16,567 bases of DNA. Origin: Deltaproteobacteria bacterium. GTDB lineage: Bacteria; Myxococcota_A; UBA796. The stretch covers positions 1 to 16,567 of the forward strand of contig PALY01000154.1 of assembly GCA_002707085.1 (NCBI GenBank), given 5' to 3'. A program made the position numbers and the translations under genes. Shown here one piece after another: positions 7,692 through 15,063 of the stretch. Position 1 is the first letter of the stretch. Each line of letters opens with the position of its first letter. The notes under the pieces are model-generated. The model was not told the origin of the DNA, searched no databases, and saw only the letters and a program-made list of their open reading frames with translations.

Positions 7692-8868
7692 CAAACGCGC
7701 CTTTATCTTTGAGAGATTGTAGTTCGTCCGAAGAAAACCCCAGATCTTCGCCTACAACCTCATCGGTATACTTCCCTAGCGGACAGGCAGCGATAATCTC
7801 CACCTCGCTTTCAGACATCCTAGCAGGCCAACCTAACAGGCGCATTGTACCGTGTTCTTCGTGCTCGACTTTCTTGATGAACCCGTGCGCCTCAAGATGA
7901 GAATTATTGTATAAATCCACCGAATCCAGCACCGCACTAGCGGGCACATCACCCTCAGAGAGAATCCGCATGGCCTCAAACTTATCATGCTGCATGGTCC
8001 AGGCTTCGATAATTGAATAAAGTTCATCCTTATTCTTAAGTCGATCAGTCTGGCGTTGAAATCGCGAATCCTTGGCCAGTTCCGGACGTCCAATTACGTC
8101 GCAAAGCGACTGCCACATGCGCGGAGTCGTTGCCATGATAAACAGATAGTCGTTTGGACCGCCGCCACGGCACGAATACAGTGTCATCGTTGGCAAGTCC
8201 CCGTTACCTGTTCTTGTTACCACTTCCTTACCACCCTGGGAACGGGCAAGTCCACTGCGGATATAGTAAGTCATGGCTTCCTGCATGGAGATTTCTATCT
8301 TCTGGCCTTTGCCGGTCCTCATCCGCTGGATATAGGCCGCGAGAATTGCTATAGCCAGTTGAACACCCGTGCCCGTATCACCAGTCGTTGGGCCAGGGCG
8401 CATGGGTGGACCATCTGTTTCTCCCGTAATTGAAAATGCGCCCGCAGCGGCCTGTGCCACCATGTCAAAACACTTATAGTCTGCATAGGGACCATCTGAA
8501 CCATATCTCTTAATACTGGCGTAGATAATTTGGGGGTGAGCTTTCTTAACCGCATCATAGGTGAGATTAAGTTTTTCTACTACGCCCGGGCCATAGTTCT
8601 CTACTAAGACGTCATACTTGGGGAGCATCTTGAGCAAAGTGTCGCGTCCCGCGTCAGCATCTAACGCTAATGTTACGCTGCGCTTATTGCTGTTCCACAT
8701 AAGGAAGTATTCGCGAGTTTCGCTGGACACACCTCGCCCAGGATCACCAGTAACAGGCCGCTCGACCTTGACGACATCCGCGCCCATCCAAGCAAGCGCT
8801 TGGGTACACGATGGTCCTGATTCATATTGGCTTAGATCCAGAATACGCAACCCATCAAGAGCGGCCAT
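7687..8868 (-). CDS. CaiB/BaiF (class III) CoA-transferase, second copy, coupled to the ThDP lyase
   Basis: A 393-residue class III CoA-transferase with the typical start (LDGLRILDLSQYESGPSCTQALAWMGADVVKVERP). The catalytic aspartate is probably D164 in PGPTTGDTGTG, and the C-terminal EDLGFSSDELQSL signature is present. Length and the GPTTGDTGTG motif fit the formyl-CoA:oxalate/succinyl-CoA transferase-like part of the family, though specificity cannot be assigned from motifs. The gene follows the ThDP enzyme with 4 bases between stop and ATG. Its ribosome-binding site (GAGGAA) lies inside the upstream gene's last codons, so the two are translationally coupled. If the lyase releases formyl-CoA, this enzyme could pass that CoA to the next substrate acid. 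That pairing matches the known oxalate system (Oxc with Frc) and is my main reason for linking them. Confidence 0.93.
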   Translation of the reverse strand: MAALDGLRILDLSQYESGPSCTQALAWMGADVVKVERPVTGDPGRGVSSETREYFLMWNSNKRSVTLALDADAGRDTLLKMLPKYDVLVENYGPGVVEKLNLTYDAVKKAHPQIIYASIKRYGSDGPYADYKCFDMVAQAAAGAFSITGETDGPPMRPGPTTGDTGTGVQLAIAILAAYIQRMRTGKGQKIEISMQEAMTYYIRSGLARSQGGKEVVTRTGNGDLPTMTLYSCRGGGPNDYLFIMATTPRMWQSLCDVIGRPELAKDSRFQRQTDRLKNKDELYSIIEAWTMQHDKFEAMRILSEGDVPASAVLDSVDLYNNSHLEAHGFIKKVEHEEHGTMRLLGWPARMSESEVEIIAACPLGKYTDEVVGEDLGFSSDELQSLKDKGAFG

Positions 8869-8872
8869 GATG

Positions 8873-10528
8873 CTATTCCTCTTTAGTCAACCAGGCAAAC
8901 TGCTGCGGCTTTCTTCCCGCTCTAGGATCCAGGAGCACATTGATTATCGCGGGCCCCTCAAAGGCCATAGCATCATCCAAAGCTTCTTTTAGGTTTTTAG
9001 GATCCTCTACTAGAATACCCATACCACCGAACGCTTCCATCATCAGATCGTAGCGAGCTCTCGGTGTTAGCACACCTGGTGGGATGGGTTTGTCCATGGG
9101 TAACTCATCGATTCCACTGCCAATGCCACCGTTATTCAGAATGACTATTTTCACCGGCAAGTTATTGCGGCACATGGTTTCAACCTCCATACCGGAAAAA
9201 CCAAATCCGGAGTCACCTTCCACAGCAACAATAGGACGGTCCGGATGAACCACTGCTGCGGCCACGGCGAAACCCATACCGACGCCCATCGTGCCATAGC
9301 TACCTGCATCAAGACGCGACCTAGGCAGATTGTTAGGCATCTGCGTGCGACCAATATCCATGGTATTAGCACCCTCGCTGATAATCATCGCGTTCTCTGG
9401 CAACCACTCGCGGATATCTTTGAACGCTCGATAGTAATTGGTGGGCGCACTATCATCATCAGCCATCGGCTGAACCATTTCCTGGTTAGCAGACGCTTTT
9501 TCCGCAATCGCGGTGCGCCATTCTGTTTCTGCGGGATAAAACCACTGTCGGTTATCGAGGGCGCGGTTCAGTTGGCCAATGACCGCTTTGCCATCACCCA
9601 CCAGCGCGACCTCCGTTGGCACATTAGTGCCAATTTCCTCCGCCGCCGCATCAAGTTGAATCACACGAATATCTTTGGAAAACCGCGGCGACATACCAAA
9701 GTGCATGATCCAGTTAAAACGAGCACCCATCAGAAAGACAACATCCGCCTGCTGCAATGCAAGGGTTCTCGCGGCTCCAACCGATAAGGGATGCTCATCA
9801 GGAACTACACCTTTTCCCATTGGAGACGCCAGAAACGGTAACTGCGTGCGTTCAATAAACTCCCGCACCTCCTCTTCCGCGCGCGACCAAGCCATACCCT
9901 TACCCACAATGACCAGCGGACGCTCCGCCGACTCAAGCGCGGTAAGAGCCGCTTCAACATCTTCTTCCAACACTTGTGGCCTGGGGGCATCAGGAATCGT
10001 CGACGCGAAACGAATCTTATCGTCGTCCACTTCCTGGTTGATGATGTCATCCGGCATATCGAGGTAGACAGGCCCCGGTCGCCCATAGAAAGAAGTACGC
10101 ACCGCCTGCTCAACATAAAACGGAATTCTTCTAGCATCTTCTACTGCGTGGGCATACTTACAAAGCGGCGTAGCTGAAATAACCTGACTTTCTTCCTGAA
10201 AAGCACCCCGACCATTCTGACTCACAGCCGATGCTCCACCGATAAGAATCATTGGCCAGCAGTTGGATTTTGCATTAGCTAACCCCGATAATGCATGAAT
10301 GACACCAGGGCCTGAAACGACAAGGCATGCCTGCGGACGACCAGTTAAATACCCGGCAGCCTGTGCAGCGTAACTGGCCGCCTGCTCATTTCGCATGCCA
10401 ACGTATCTAATTCCAGCCTTCTGGGCCTCCTCGGCAATGGAGCCTACAGGGAAACCAACAATGCCGAACATATACTCGACGCCCTGCTGCTTAAGTGATT
10501 CCGCGATGATTTTCGCACCTGTAGCCAT
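8873..10528 (-). CDS. Thiamine-diphosphate enzyme, 2-hydroxyacyl-CoA lyase / oxalyl-CoA decarboxylase family
   Basis: A 551-residue ThDP enzyme with three domains: PYR (about 1-165), central (about 190-320) and PP (about 365-540). The ThDP-activating glutamate is E48 (GMRNEQAASY). The metal/ThDP motif runs from G438-D439-S440 to N465-N466. From memory the sequence is closer to animal 2-hydroxyacyl-CoA lyase than to Oxalobacter oxalyl-CoA decarboxylase: GIVGFPV, VVSGPGVIHALSGLANA, GAFQEESQ, EGANTMDIGRT and the C-terminal RKPQQFAWLT all match the lyase pattern. The oxalyl-CoA enzyme has Tyr-Glu-Glu where this has Phe-Gln-Glu. A lyase would cleave a 2-hydroxyacyl-CoA to an aldehyde or ketone plus formyl-CoA. 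The usual Tyr after NNGGI is Gly (G470). The start is supported by AAGGAG 6 bases upstream. It lies downstream of the dioxygenase and directly before the second CoA-transferase. Confidence 0.93.
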   Translation of the reverse strand: MATGAKIIAESLKQQGVEYMFGIVGFPVGSIAEEAQKAGIRYVGMRNEQAASYAAQAAGYLTGRPQACLVVSGPGVIHALSGLANAKSNCWPMILIGGASAVSQNGRGAFQEESQVISATPLCKYAHAVEDARRIPFYVEQAVRTSFYGRPGPVYLDMPDDIINQEVDDDKIRFASTIPDAPRPQVLEEDVEAALTALESAERPLVIVGKGMAWSRAEEEVREFIERTQLPFLASPMGKGVVPDEHPLSVGAARTLALQQADVVFLMGARFNWIMHFGMSPRFSKDIRVIQLDAAAEEIGTNVPTEVALVGDGKAVIGQLNRALDNRQWFYPAETEWRTAIAEKASANQEMVQPMADDDSAPTNYYRAFKDIREWLPENAMIISEGANTMDIGRTQMPNNLPRSRLDAGSYGTMGVGMGFAVAAAVVHPDRPIVAVEGDSGFGFSGMEVETMCRNNLPVKIVILNNGGIGSGIDELPMDKPIPPGVLTPRARYDLMMEAFGGMGILVEDPKNLKEALDDAMAFEGPAIINVLLDPRAGRKPQQFAWLTKEE

Positions 10529-10636
10529 AGTGCACTCCTTATCCTAGCCATGAAAAGAGGGAACAGAATACGGCTAGCAGTCTTACGATTGCAAATTTGG
10601 AGACTTGTGCGAACGCGCTGCCTGAAGAATCAAACA

Positions 10637-11434
10637 CTACTGGATCGGTCTTGTTTCACACAGAGCCGTGACGCGGTGCATCAGTCGCTCTTCGGTAACG
10701 TCATAGTCAGGACACGGCGAGTGCAACACACATCGGTTGTCCCATATAGCGATGGTTCCAACCTCATAATCAATACGAAATTGGTAATAAGTACGAATCG
10801 TGTGTCTATAAAGATATTCGAGAATAGCGCGACTTTCATCTGGCTCAAGATCAACGATGCGTTGCGTGAAGTTGCGGTTCACGTAAAGCGCCTTCCTACC
10901 GGTTTCGGGATGTGTGATGACAACAGGATGGGTGACCGGATGTTTGATCTGTTCAAGATCAAATTGTCGTCCGTCATGTATAGCGAATAACGGATCCACA
11001 AACGCCTTCATGGGATCCGACAGGCCTTCATAGGCTTTGTACTGGTTAGCATAGAGTGTCCCGCCACCCAGCGATGGCACCTTACGGGCAAGCAGCATGG
11101 AATATTTCGGCGGCACCTCTTTCCATGAAACGTCCGAATGGAATGCCTCCCCACGAAGCTGACCAATCGTCATAACGTCATCAAAACCTTCAACCGTCGG
11201 GGAGTAACCATGGATGTCGAGTTCGCCATAATGCAGACCAAATGATCGCAAGTCATCGACGCTCGCATCAGCCTGACCGTGTATCGCTAACGCACCATAC
11301 TGCAGCATCAGGTCATTCACCTGTCCATAGCCTGCATCATCCATCTTGGTGATATCGAGACCCCAAACAGCAGCGCCCCCTGCTCCGGTTAAGGGCTTAA
11401 TAATTACTTGATCCTGATTTTCTGCAGCACTCAT
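10637..11434 (-). CDS. TauD/TfdA-type 2-oxoglutarate- and Fe(II)-dependent dioxygenase
   Basis: A 265-residue cytoplasmic dioxygenase that should couple decarboxylation of 2-oxoglutarate to hydroxylation of a substrate. The iron triad is H99, D101 (AFHSDVSW) and H238 (WDNRCVLHSP). The 2-oxoglutarate-binding residues are probably T126 in GGGTLYA and R254 in MHR. The conserved YVNRNFTQRI segment (184-193) and the ending are typical of TauD/TfdA. Members act on taurine, phenoxyacetates, alkyl sulfates and other small acids; the substrate is unknown here. It is the first gene of the minus-strand group, 108 bases before the ThDP lyase. It could install the 2-hydroxyl needed by that lyase, the role PhyH plays in phytanate alpha-oxidation, although PhyH is a different branch of the superfamily. 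GGGAG lies about 9 bases before the ATG. Confidence 0.92.
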   Translation of the reverse strand: MSAAENQDQVIIKPLTGAGGAAVWGLDITKMDDAGYGQVNDLMLQYGALAIHGQADASVDDLRSFGLHYGELDIHGYSPTVEGFDDVMTIGQLRGEAFHSDVSWKEVPPKYSMLLARKVPSLGGGTLYANQYKAYEGLSDPMKAFVDPLFAIHDGRQFDLEQIKHPVTHPVVITHPETGRKALYVNRNFTQRIVDLEPDESRAILEYLYRHTIRTYYQFRIDYEVGTIAIWDNRCVLHSPCPDYDVTEERLMHRVTALCETRPIQ

Positions 11435-11456
11435 GGCGATATCTCCCCTCGCCCAC

Positions 11457-11485
11457 AGTATGCGACTTTAATCACGGCTGCACAA
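11457..11485 (-). promoter_or_regulatory. Candidate sigma70-like promoter of the dioxygenase operon
   Basis: On the minus strand, TTGTGC (11485-11480) and CATACT (11462-11457) are spaced by 17 bases, 22 bases before the ATG at 11434. Both hexamers are only partial matches, so this is a suggestion based on spacing and position. Confidence 0.3.
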
Positions 11486-11621
11486 ACGACGCATCAACAG
11501 CAATCTTCCAACTAACTGGTCTTATTTGAATTTAGGCTGGACCTCAGATATGAAACGCTGGGTCGTCTCCGGAGTCCCGTTTCTGGCAATGGAAGGCCTA
11601 GACCAGCGGTCAGAATAAATC

Positions 11622-11659
11622 GATCGACACTAAGCTCGGCGAACCTCACTCAGTCGATC
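11622..11659 (-). terminator. Possible terminator after the HupE operon
   Basis: On the minus strand, GATCGAC (11659-11653) is perfectly complementary to GTCGATC (11628-11622), and wobble pairs extend the stem to about 9 base pairs. The T-rich run after it (ATTTATT) is weak. It begins 3 bases after the stop of the 53-codon small gene, the expected place for an operon end. Confidence 0.4.
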
Positions 11660-11662
11660 AAC

Positions 11663-11824
11663 TCAATAAGACGGTGACCCATAGATTCCAAATTCATAGA
11701 TAAACTCGCTGATGCTGAGATCATTACCGTGAACGCCATACTGCTTGATGTTGTAGAAGGACAGAATATCAATGGGTATTTCCCACGCACCATCCCATAC
11801 CGAGCGATTAACCTTGCCGTGCAT
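11663..11824 (-). CDS. Small 53-residue protein downstream of HupE
   Basis: A short gene of 53 codons plus TGA, 46 bases after the HupE stop on the same strand. AGGGAG lies 6 bases before the ATG, and an in-frame TAG 12 bases upstream means the frame cannot be extended. The product is rich in aromatic residues (WDGAWEIP, ILSFYNIKQYG, FIYEFGIYGS), has no cysteines and no clear membrane span. I do not recognise it. The ribosome-binding site, position and following stem-loop argue for a real gene. The alternative is the surviving C-terminal piece of a longer decayed gene, since it reads like an internal or terminal segment rather than a complete domain. Confidence 0.55.
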   Translation of the reverse strand: MHGKVNRSVWDGAWEIPIDILSFYNIKQYGVHGNDLSISEFIYEFGIYGSPSY

Positions 11825-11870
11825 CGCTTCTCCCTATCGCTCGCAAGGCGCTAGGAAGAGGCAGCCAGAC

Positions 11871-12845
11871 TTAGACGAGAACCTGGAGGCTGCGTTCGAT
11901 GAACCAATAAACAGCAATACCCCCGATCAGGTAAATCGGTAACGCGATGACACGCTGCACGAATTTCAGTCCGATACGAGCCGCGATAAAGGTCAGCGCA
12001 ATTGCCACTGCAATGATAGCTAGTTGTCCGATCTCAATACCGGCATTAAACAGGAACAGGGCCATCGCCACGCTATCCTGGGGCAGTCCGATTTCCGCCA
12101 GAGTTCCTGCGAAACCAAGTCCGTGTAAAAGGCCAAATAAAAACGTGATGAGCCAGGGTTTACGATGAATCAGACTGTCCTCGCCACGTAATACCTCTGC
12201 CGCCAACAACACGATACTGAGTGCAATCATTGCTTCAATGGGAGCCTGAGACACAGCAAGAATATTGAACGCGGATAATCCCAATGTGATCGAATGAGCC
12301 ACCGTAAAACTGGTAACCGCCTTGACCAGATTCCGACATCCTCTAACCAGATAAAGCAGAAGAAGAACAAACAACACGTGATCGATACCAAAAAAGAGAT
12401 GCTCCATGCCCAGAATCAGGTAGACCGGCGTTGAGGTCCCGCCGGAAATATCCACTTCCGGCTCCCGTCCGTTGACTAGATAATTTTTGGTCGACCCACT
12501 CAGATCTTCTATAGAAATCAACGTATCGATTAGGGTTTTTTCAAGACCGTCAATTTCGATACTGGCAAGCGGTTCAGTGCACCTTAGGGAAAACGTTTCC
12601 TGCAGTGCACTGGAATTGGTTTTCATGTTTGTCAGCGTGCTATCGCAGTTTGTGATTAAAGAGAGATTGAGAAAGCGTCCCCGAACCTGGGGTTGCTTGA
12701 ATACCGCCTCGTAAGTGACCTCGTCAGTTTGTTCAATGGTTACTTGTTTAACTGTCAGCAACGCCGGGCGCATTTCGTGGGCCCACGACAGTTGGGTGAT
12801 AAACAGCGCAAAGAAAAAAAAGCAGTTACTCGTAGACCACTTCAT
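11871..12845 (-). CDS. HupE/UreJ family membrane protein with extracytoplasmic N-terminal domain
   Basis: A 324-residue product of the HupE/UreJ_2 type. It has a signal peptide (MKWSTSNCFFFFALFITQLSWA), and the mature protein begins HEMRPALL as is usual in this family. An extracytoplasmic domain of about 110 residues with two cysteines follows, then six or so membrane segments from about residue 139. Conserved transmembrane histidines and acids are visible: GMEHLFFGIDH (H149, D155, H156), AHSITLG (H184), LLHGLGFAG (H241) and AGIEIGQ (E271). HupE/UreJ relatives are linked to nickel or other metal uptake, but no hydrogenase or urease genes are here, so the substrate is open. I start it at ATG 12845 because the signal peptide begins there; the open frame extends to 12914 inside the previous gene. 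It overlaps the parvulin gene by 20 bases, indicating coupled translation. Confidence 0.88.
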   Translation of the reverse strand: MKWSTSNCFFFFALFITQLSWAHEMRPALLTVKQVTIEQTDEVTYEAVFKQPQVRGRFLNLSLITNCDSTLTNMKTNSSALQETFSLRCTEPLASIEIDGLEKTLIDTLISIEDLSGSTKNYLVNGREPEVDISGGTSTPVYLILGMEHLFFGIDHVLFVLLLLYLVRGCRNLVKAVTSFTVAHSITLGLSAFNILAVSQAPIEAMIALSIVLLAAEVLRGEDSLIHRKPWLITFLFGLLHGLGFAGTLAEIGLPQDSVAMALFLFNAGIEIGQLAIIAVAIALTFIAARIGLKFVQRVIALPIYLIGGIAVYWFIERSLQVLV

Positions 12846-13590
12846 ACTGATCCAGCAATTCTCTGTAATAGTCATTAAGGGAATCTTCACGGCGCTGATG
12901 CAGAAGGTCGGCAATCACCTGCTTTTCTATAAACGCCAGCGGGCGCTGTTCTTCTGGCGTCAGTTGTTCGAGTCTGACAATGTGATTTCCAAACGTACTG
13001 GTTATAGGCCCTATCCACTTTCCCTCAATTAACCCGGTTAACTGAGTAGTAAATTCGGTGCCGAAAGTGGATGTAACTCTACGTTCACTTTTCCTCACGA
13101 GACTTCGAGGCAACATAGAGCTATCCCCCAACTCTTTCCAGTTGCTGCCCTCGGCTAGCCTGTGCATCAGCGAATCGTATTGGGCTGGGTTTTTGAAATA
13201 GACCTGCGACAACGAATACCGAATCGGCAGGGTGTAGTCAGCGATGTTTTCCCGATAATAGGCCTGCATATCCTTCGCTGTAATTGATTCGTCGTCAACC
13301 TCGCGAGCGAGAAAACCCAGTTTCTGAACCAGGCGTCGCCGGACGATGGTATCTTCCTGGTCAAGTCCGAGTCTGAGCGCTTCCCGATAAAAGACCTCTT
13401 CTCGCACCCAGTCATGAACTAGGGAATCCAGTTCATCATCACTGGGTTTTAGACCCATCTGGGTTTCCCAGAGCGTCGCTATCTGTTTTCTCACGACATC
13501 GTTCACGACAATAGCATCAGCCTCGCTGAACTGATCAGCCACAAAAAGTGACGCGCCAATCAGCACAAACCATAGGAGGGGTTCTTTCAT
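12826..13590 (-). CDS. Membrane-anchored parvulin-type peptidyl-prolyl cis-trans isomerase
   Basis: A 254-residue protein with a short N-terminal hydrophobic anchor (residues 5-19, LLWFVLIGASLFVAD). A helical SurA/PpiD-like chaperone region follows to about 115, with the parvulin domain at about 118-215. Parvulin landmarks include YSLSQVYF, FGTEFTTQL and the closing strand GPITSTFGNHIVRLEQLTP. The enzyme probably acts at the outer face of the inner membrane on exported proteins. The ATG is preceded by a modest AAGGG. The gene overlaps the HupE gene by 20 bases, and the pairing suggests the isomerase assists folding of the HupE extracytoplasmic domain or a shared client. A client cannot be named from sequence. 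Confidence 0.85.
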   Translation of the reverse strand: MKEPLLWFVLIGASLFVADQFSEADAIVVNDVVRKQIATLWETQMGLKPSDDELDSLVHDWVREEVFYREALRLGLDQEDTIVRRRLVQKLGFLAREVDDESITAKDMQAYYRENIADYTLPIRYSLSQVYFKNPAQYDSLMHRLAEGSNWKELGDSSMLPRSLVRKSERRVTSTFGTEFTTQLTGLIEGKWIGPITSTFGNHIVRLEQLTPEEQRPLAFIEKQVIADLLHQRREDSLNDYYRELLDQYEVVYE

Positions 13591-13673
13591 GACCCTTATC
13601 GTAACAGGTGTGGTCGCTCAGAAATAACAACCGCACTGTCAATCTATAACACAGGGTTATGAATCGATATCTT

Positions 13674-14127
13674 TAGGAGGCACGGTAATATTTTCGCAAA
13701 TATTATTTGTCGAGAAGGGAGGTTATGATCGCAACGAAATTTTGAAGCTGACTGGTTGGATTACCTTTGTCGCTGGTGTGTCGGGAACCCTGTTGGCGGT
13801 CTGGGAAGCGAATATTTTCTGACAAAAAAAGTTATCGGTATGCCCATGTCTCTCTTTTGGGTCATGCCGATCATGCTCCTTTACAGGCTGGTCGATCTAG
13901 GTACTCCCCTCTTTTCCATCTCGGAATGTTCATGGGATTCTTCCAACTGGGATGTTTCTTTGTTCCAATCTTTGGCACCATAACAGGAGCTTGTACCTCC
14001 CCAGACTCGTGACACCGTCACTACCGTAGCCATCAACGTAATTGGTATCTGTTTTGGTGTGACTTGCCAGTGGACTAACCCTCGACTGCCTTATCGACAC
14101 TGGCGTCGAGAGGCCTTAAACCATTAG
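13674..14127 (+). pseudogene. Decayed membrane-protein gene with several frameshifts
   Basis: Hydrophobic, protein-like segments follow one another in different plus-strand frames. LTGWITFVAGVSGTLLAVWEANIF ends at the TGA at 13820. MSLFWVMPIMLLYRLVDLG lies around 13850-13905. FHLGMFMGFFQLGCFFVPIFG lies around 13910-13978. A final segment, VAINVIGICFGVTCQWTNP with a basic tail, ends at the TAG at 14125. A plausible original start is the ATG at 13724, which reads MIATKF then TGA; restoring one T in the TTTT run would join it to LKLTGWITF. AGGAGG lies further upstream (13675-13680). At least three frame changes are needed, so this looks like a dead gene for a small multi-pass membrane protein of unknown family. 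Sequencing indels are the alternative. Confidence 0.5.
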
Positions 14128-14256
14128 CATGACAATGTTTACCAGTATATCTTTTGTGTCGGTTCCGCTAGTCTTCTGCGTGGGCAAACGCTTCGATCAA
14201 GATCGAGGGGCAGCGAGAAAAGCGTATGCATAATTCCCAATCTTCGGAGAGACCAG

Positions 14257-15054
14257 ATGACTAATATTGATACCAGCGGCAAAATCATTTCACCCGCACT
14301 CGACGTTGGTCTCGTACCCCAAGACTTTGTCGCCATGCTTGCATTCTATGAGAAAGGCCTGGGAATGCCGCGATTGGACGACATGGAATTTGCCGACATC
14401 CGCCTGACACGATTCGGAGCAGGTCAAGGTATCGTGAAGTTTAATCAGGGACCATCAGCGCCTGAGAAATTGACCAGCGGCCTACACGAAAGTAGGGGAA
14501 TGAAACTGCTGACTATCGTTGTGCCAGACCTGGAAGCGACCTCAGCGTCTCTGGTTAAGGCCGGATTCGATGCACTTTCAATCGAGGATCACGACCAATA
14601 TACGCTGGCGTTCACCCACGATCCCAACAACACCATGGTGGAACTTGTCGGCGCTCCTGGCTTTTGCGACAACGCGGTACTCAATGCAGTCGGGCTGACA
14701 GTCAATGATGCTGATACAACCCGTTTATTTCTTACGAATGTACTTGGTTTCGAGGCGGGTAAATCCGAGGATCTACCCGCGCTGGGAACCACCAAGCACG
14801 AATTCGTTACTGGAGATACTACACTCAAGGTATGGCAACTGGATGACCTGCCTGCGGAAACCGGCTCAATACAGGACTACCCCGGAATCCGTTACCTAAC
14901 CGCCCTGGTAGATAGCATCGACCCAGTGGTGGCGCGCGCGCGCGATGCCGGACACAACATCCCTATCGAACCTCGGGATCTTGCTCCCGGTGTGCAGATC
15001 GCAATAATCGAGGACCCAGATGGCAACTGGTTCGAGCTGGTGGAGCTTGCCTAA
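14257..15054 (+). CDS. Tandem VOC (glyoxalase/extradiol dioxygenase-like) protein
   Basis: A 265-residue cytoplasmic protein made of two vicinal-oxygen-chelate modules. The first spans about 14-134 and closes with a metal-ligand glutamate at E129 (DPNNTMVELVG). The second spans about 142-265 and ends DPDGNWFELVELA with E260. Two modules in one chain can form a single active site, as in glyoxalase I-like and ring-cleavage enzymes. Neither chemistry can be assigned here. GGAGAG 5-6 bases before the ATG supports the start. The gene converges on the oxidoreductase with only 9 bases between stops. It may belong to a sugar- or aromatic-derived acid pathway with that dehydrogenase, but this is weak inference from position. 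Confidence 0.85.
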   Translation: MTNIDTSGKIISPALDVGLVPQDFVAMLAFYEKGLGMPRLDDMEFADIRLTRFGAGQGIVKFNQGPSAPEKLTSGLHESRGMKLLTIVVPDLEATSASLVKAGFDALSIEDHDQYTLAFTHDPNNTMVELVGAPGFCDNAVLNAVGLTVNDADTTRLFLTNVLGFEAGKSEDLPALGTTKHEFVTGDTTLKVWQLDDLPAETGSIQDYPGIRYLTALVDSIDPVVARARDAGHNIPIEPRDLAPGVQIAIIEDPDGNWFELVELA

Positions 15055-15063
15055 TCATCTGAG

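Noticed and set aside
9245..9787. 180-codon open frame on the plus strand
   Set aside because: It is antisense to the ThDP enzyme, has no ribosome-binding site and reads as low-quality Arg/His-rich sequence typical of a shadow frame.
8873..10528. Acetolactate synthase or glyoxylate carboligase as identity of the ThDP enzyme
   Set aside because: The GAFQE segment, EGANTMDIGRT and RKPQQFAWLT ending fit the 2-hydroxyacyl-CoA lyase/oxalyl-CoA decarboxylase branch instead.
10544..10577. CTAGCC...GGCTAG inverted repeat between dioxygenase and lyase genes
   Set aside because: Only 6-bp arms with a 22-base loop and no T-tract; expected by chance at this length.
10550..10990. 146-codon open frame on the plus strand
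   Set aside because: It lies mostly opposite the dioxygenase gene, whose motifs are unmistakable on the minus strand.
12846..12914. Upstream extension of the HupE gene by 23 codons
   Set aside because: The extension lies inside the parvulin gene and would place charged and polar sequence before an obvious signal peptide that starts at 12845.
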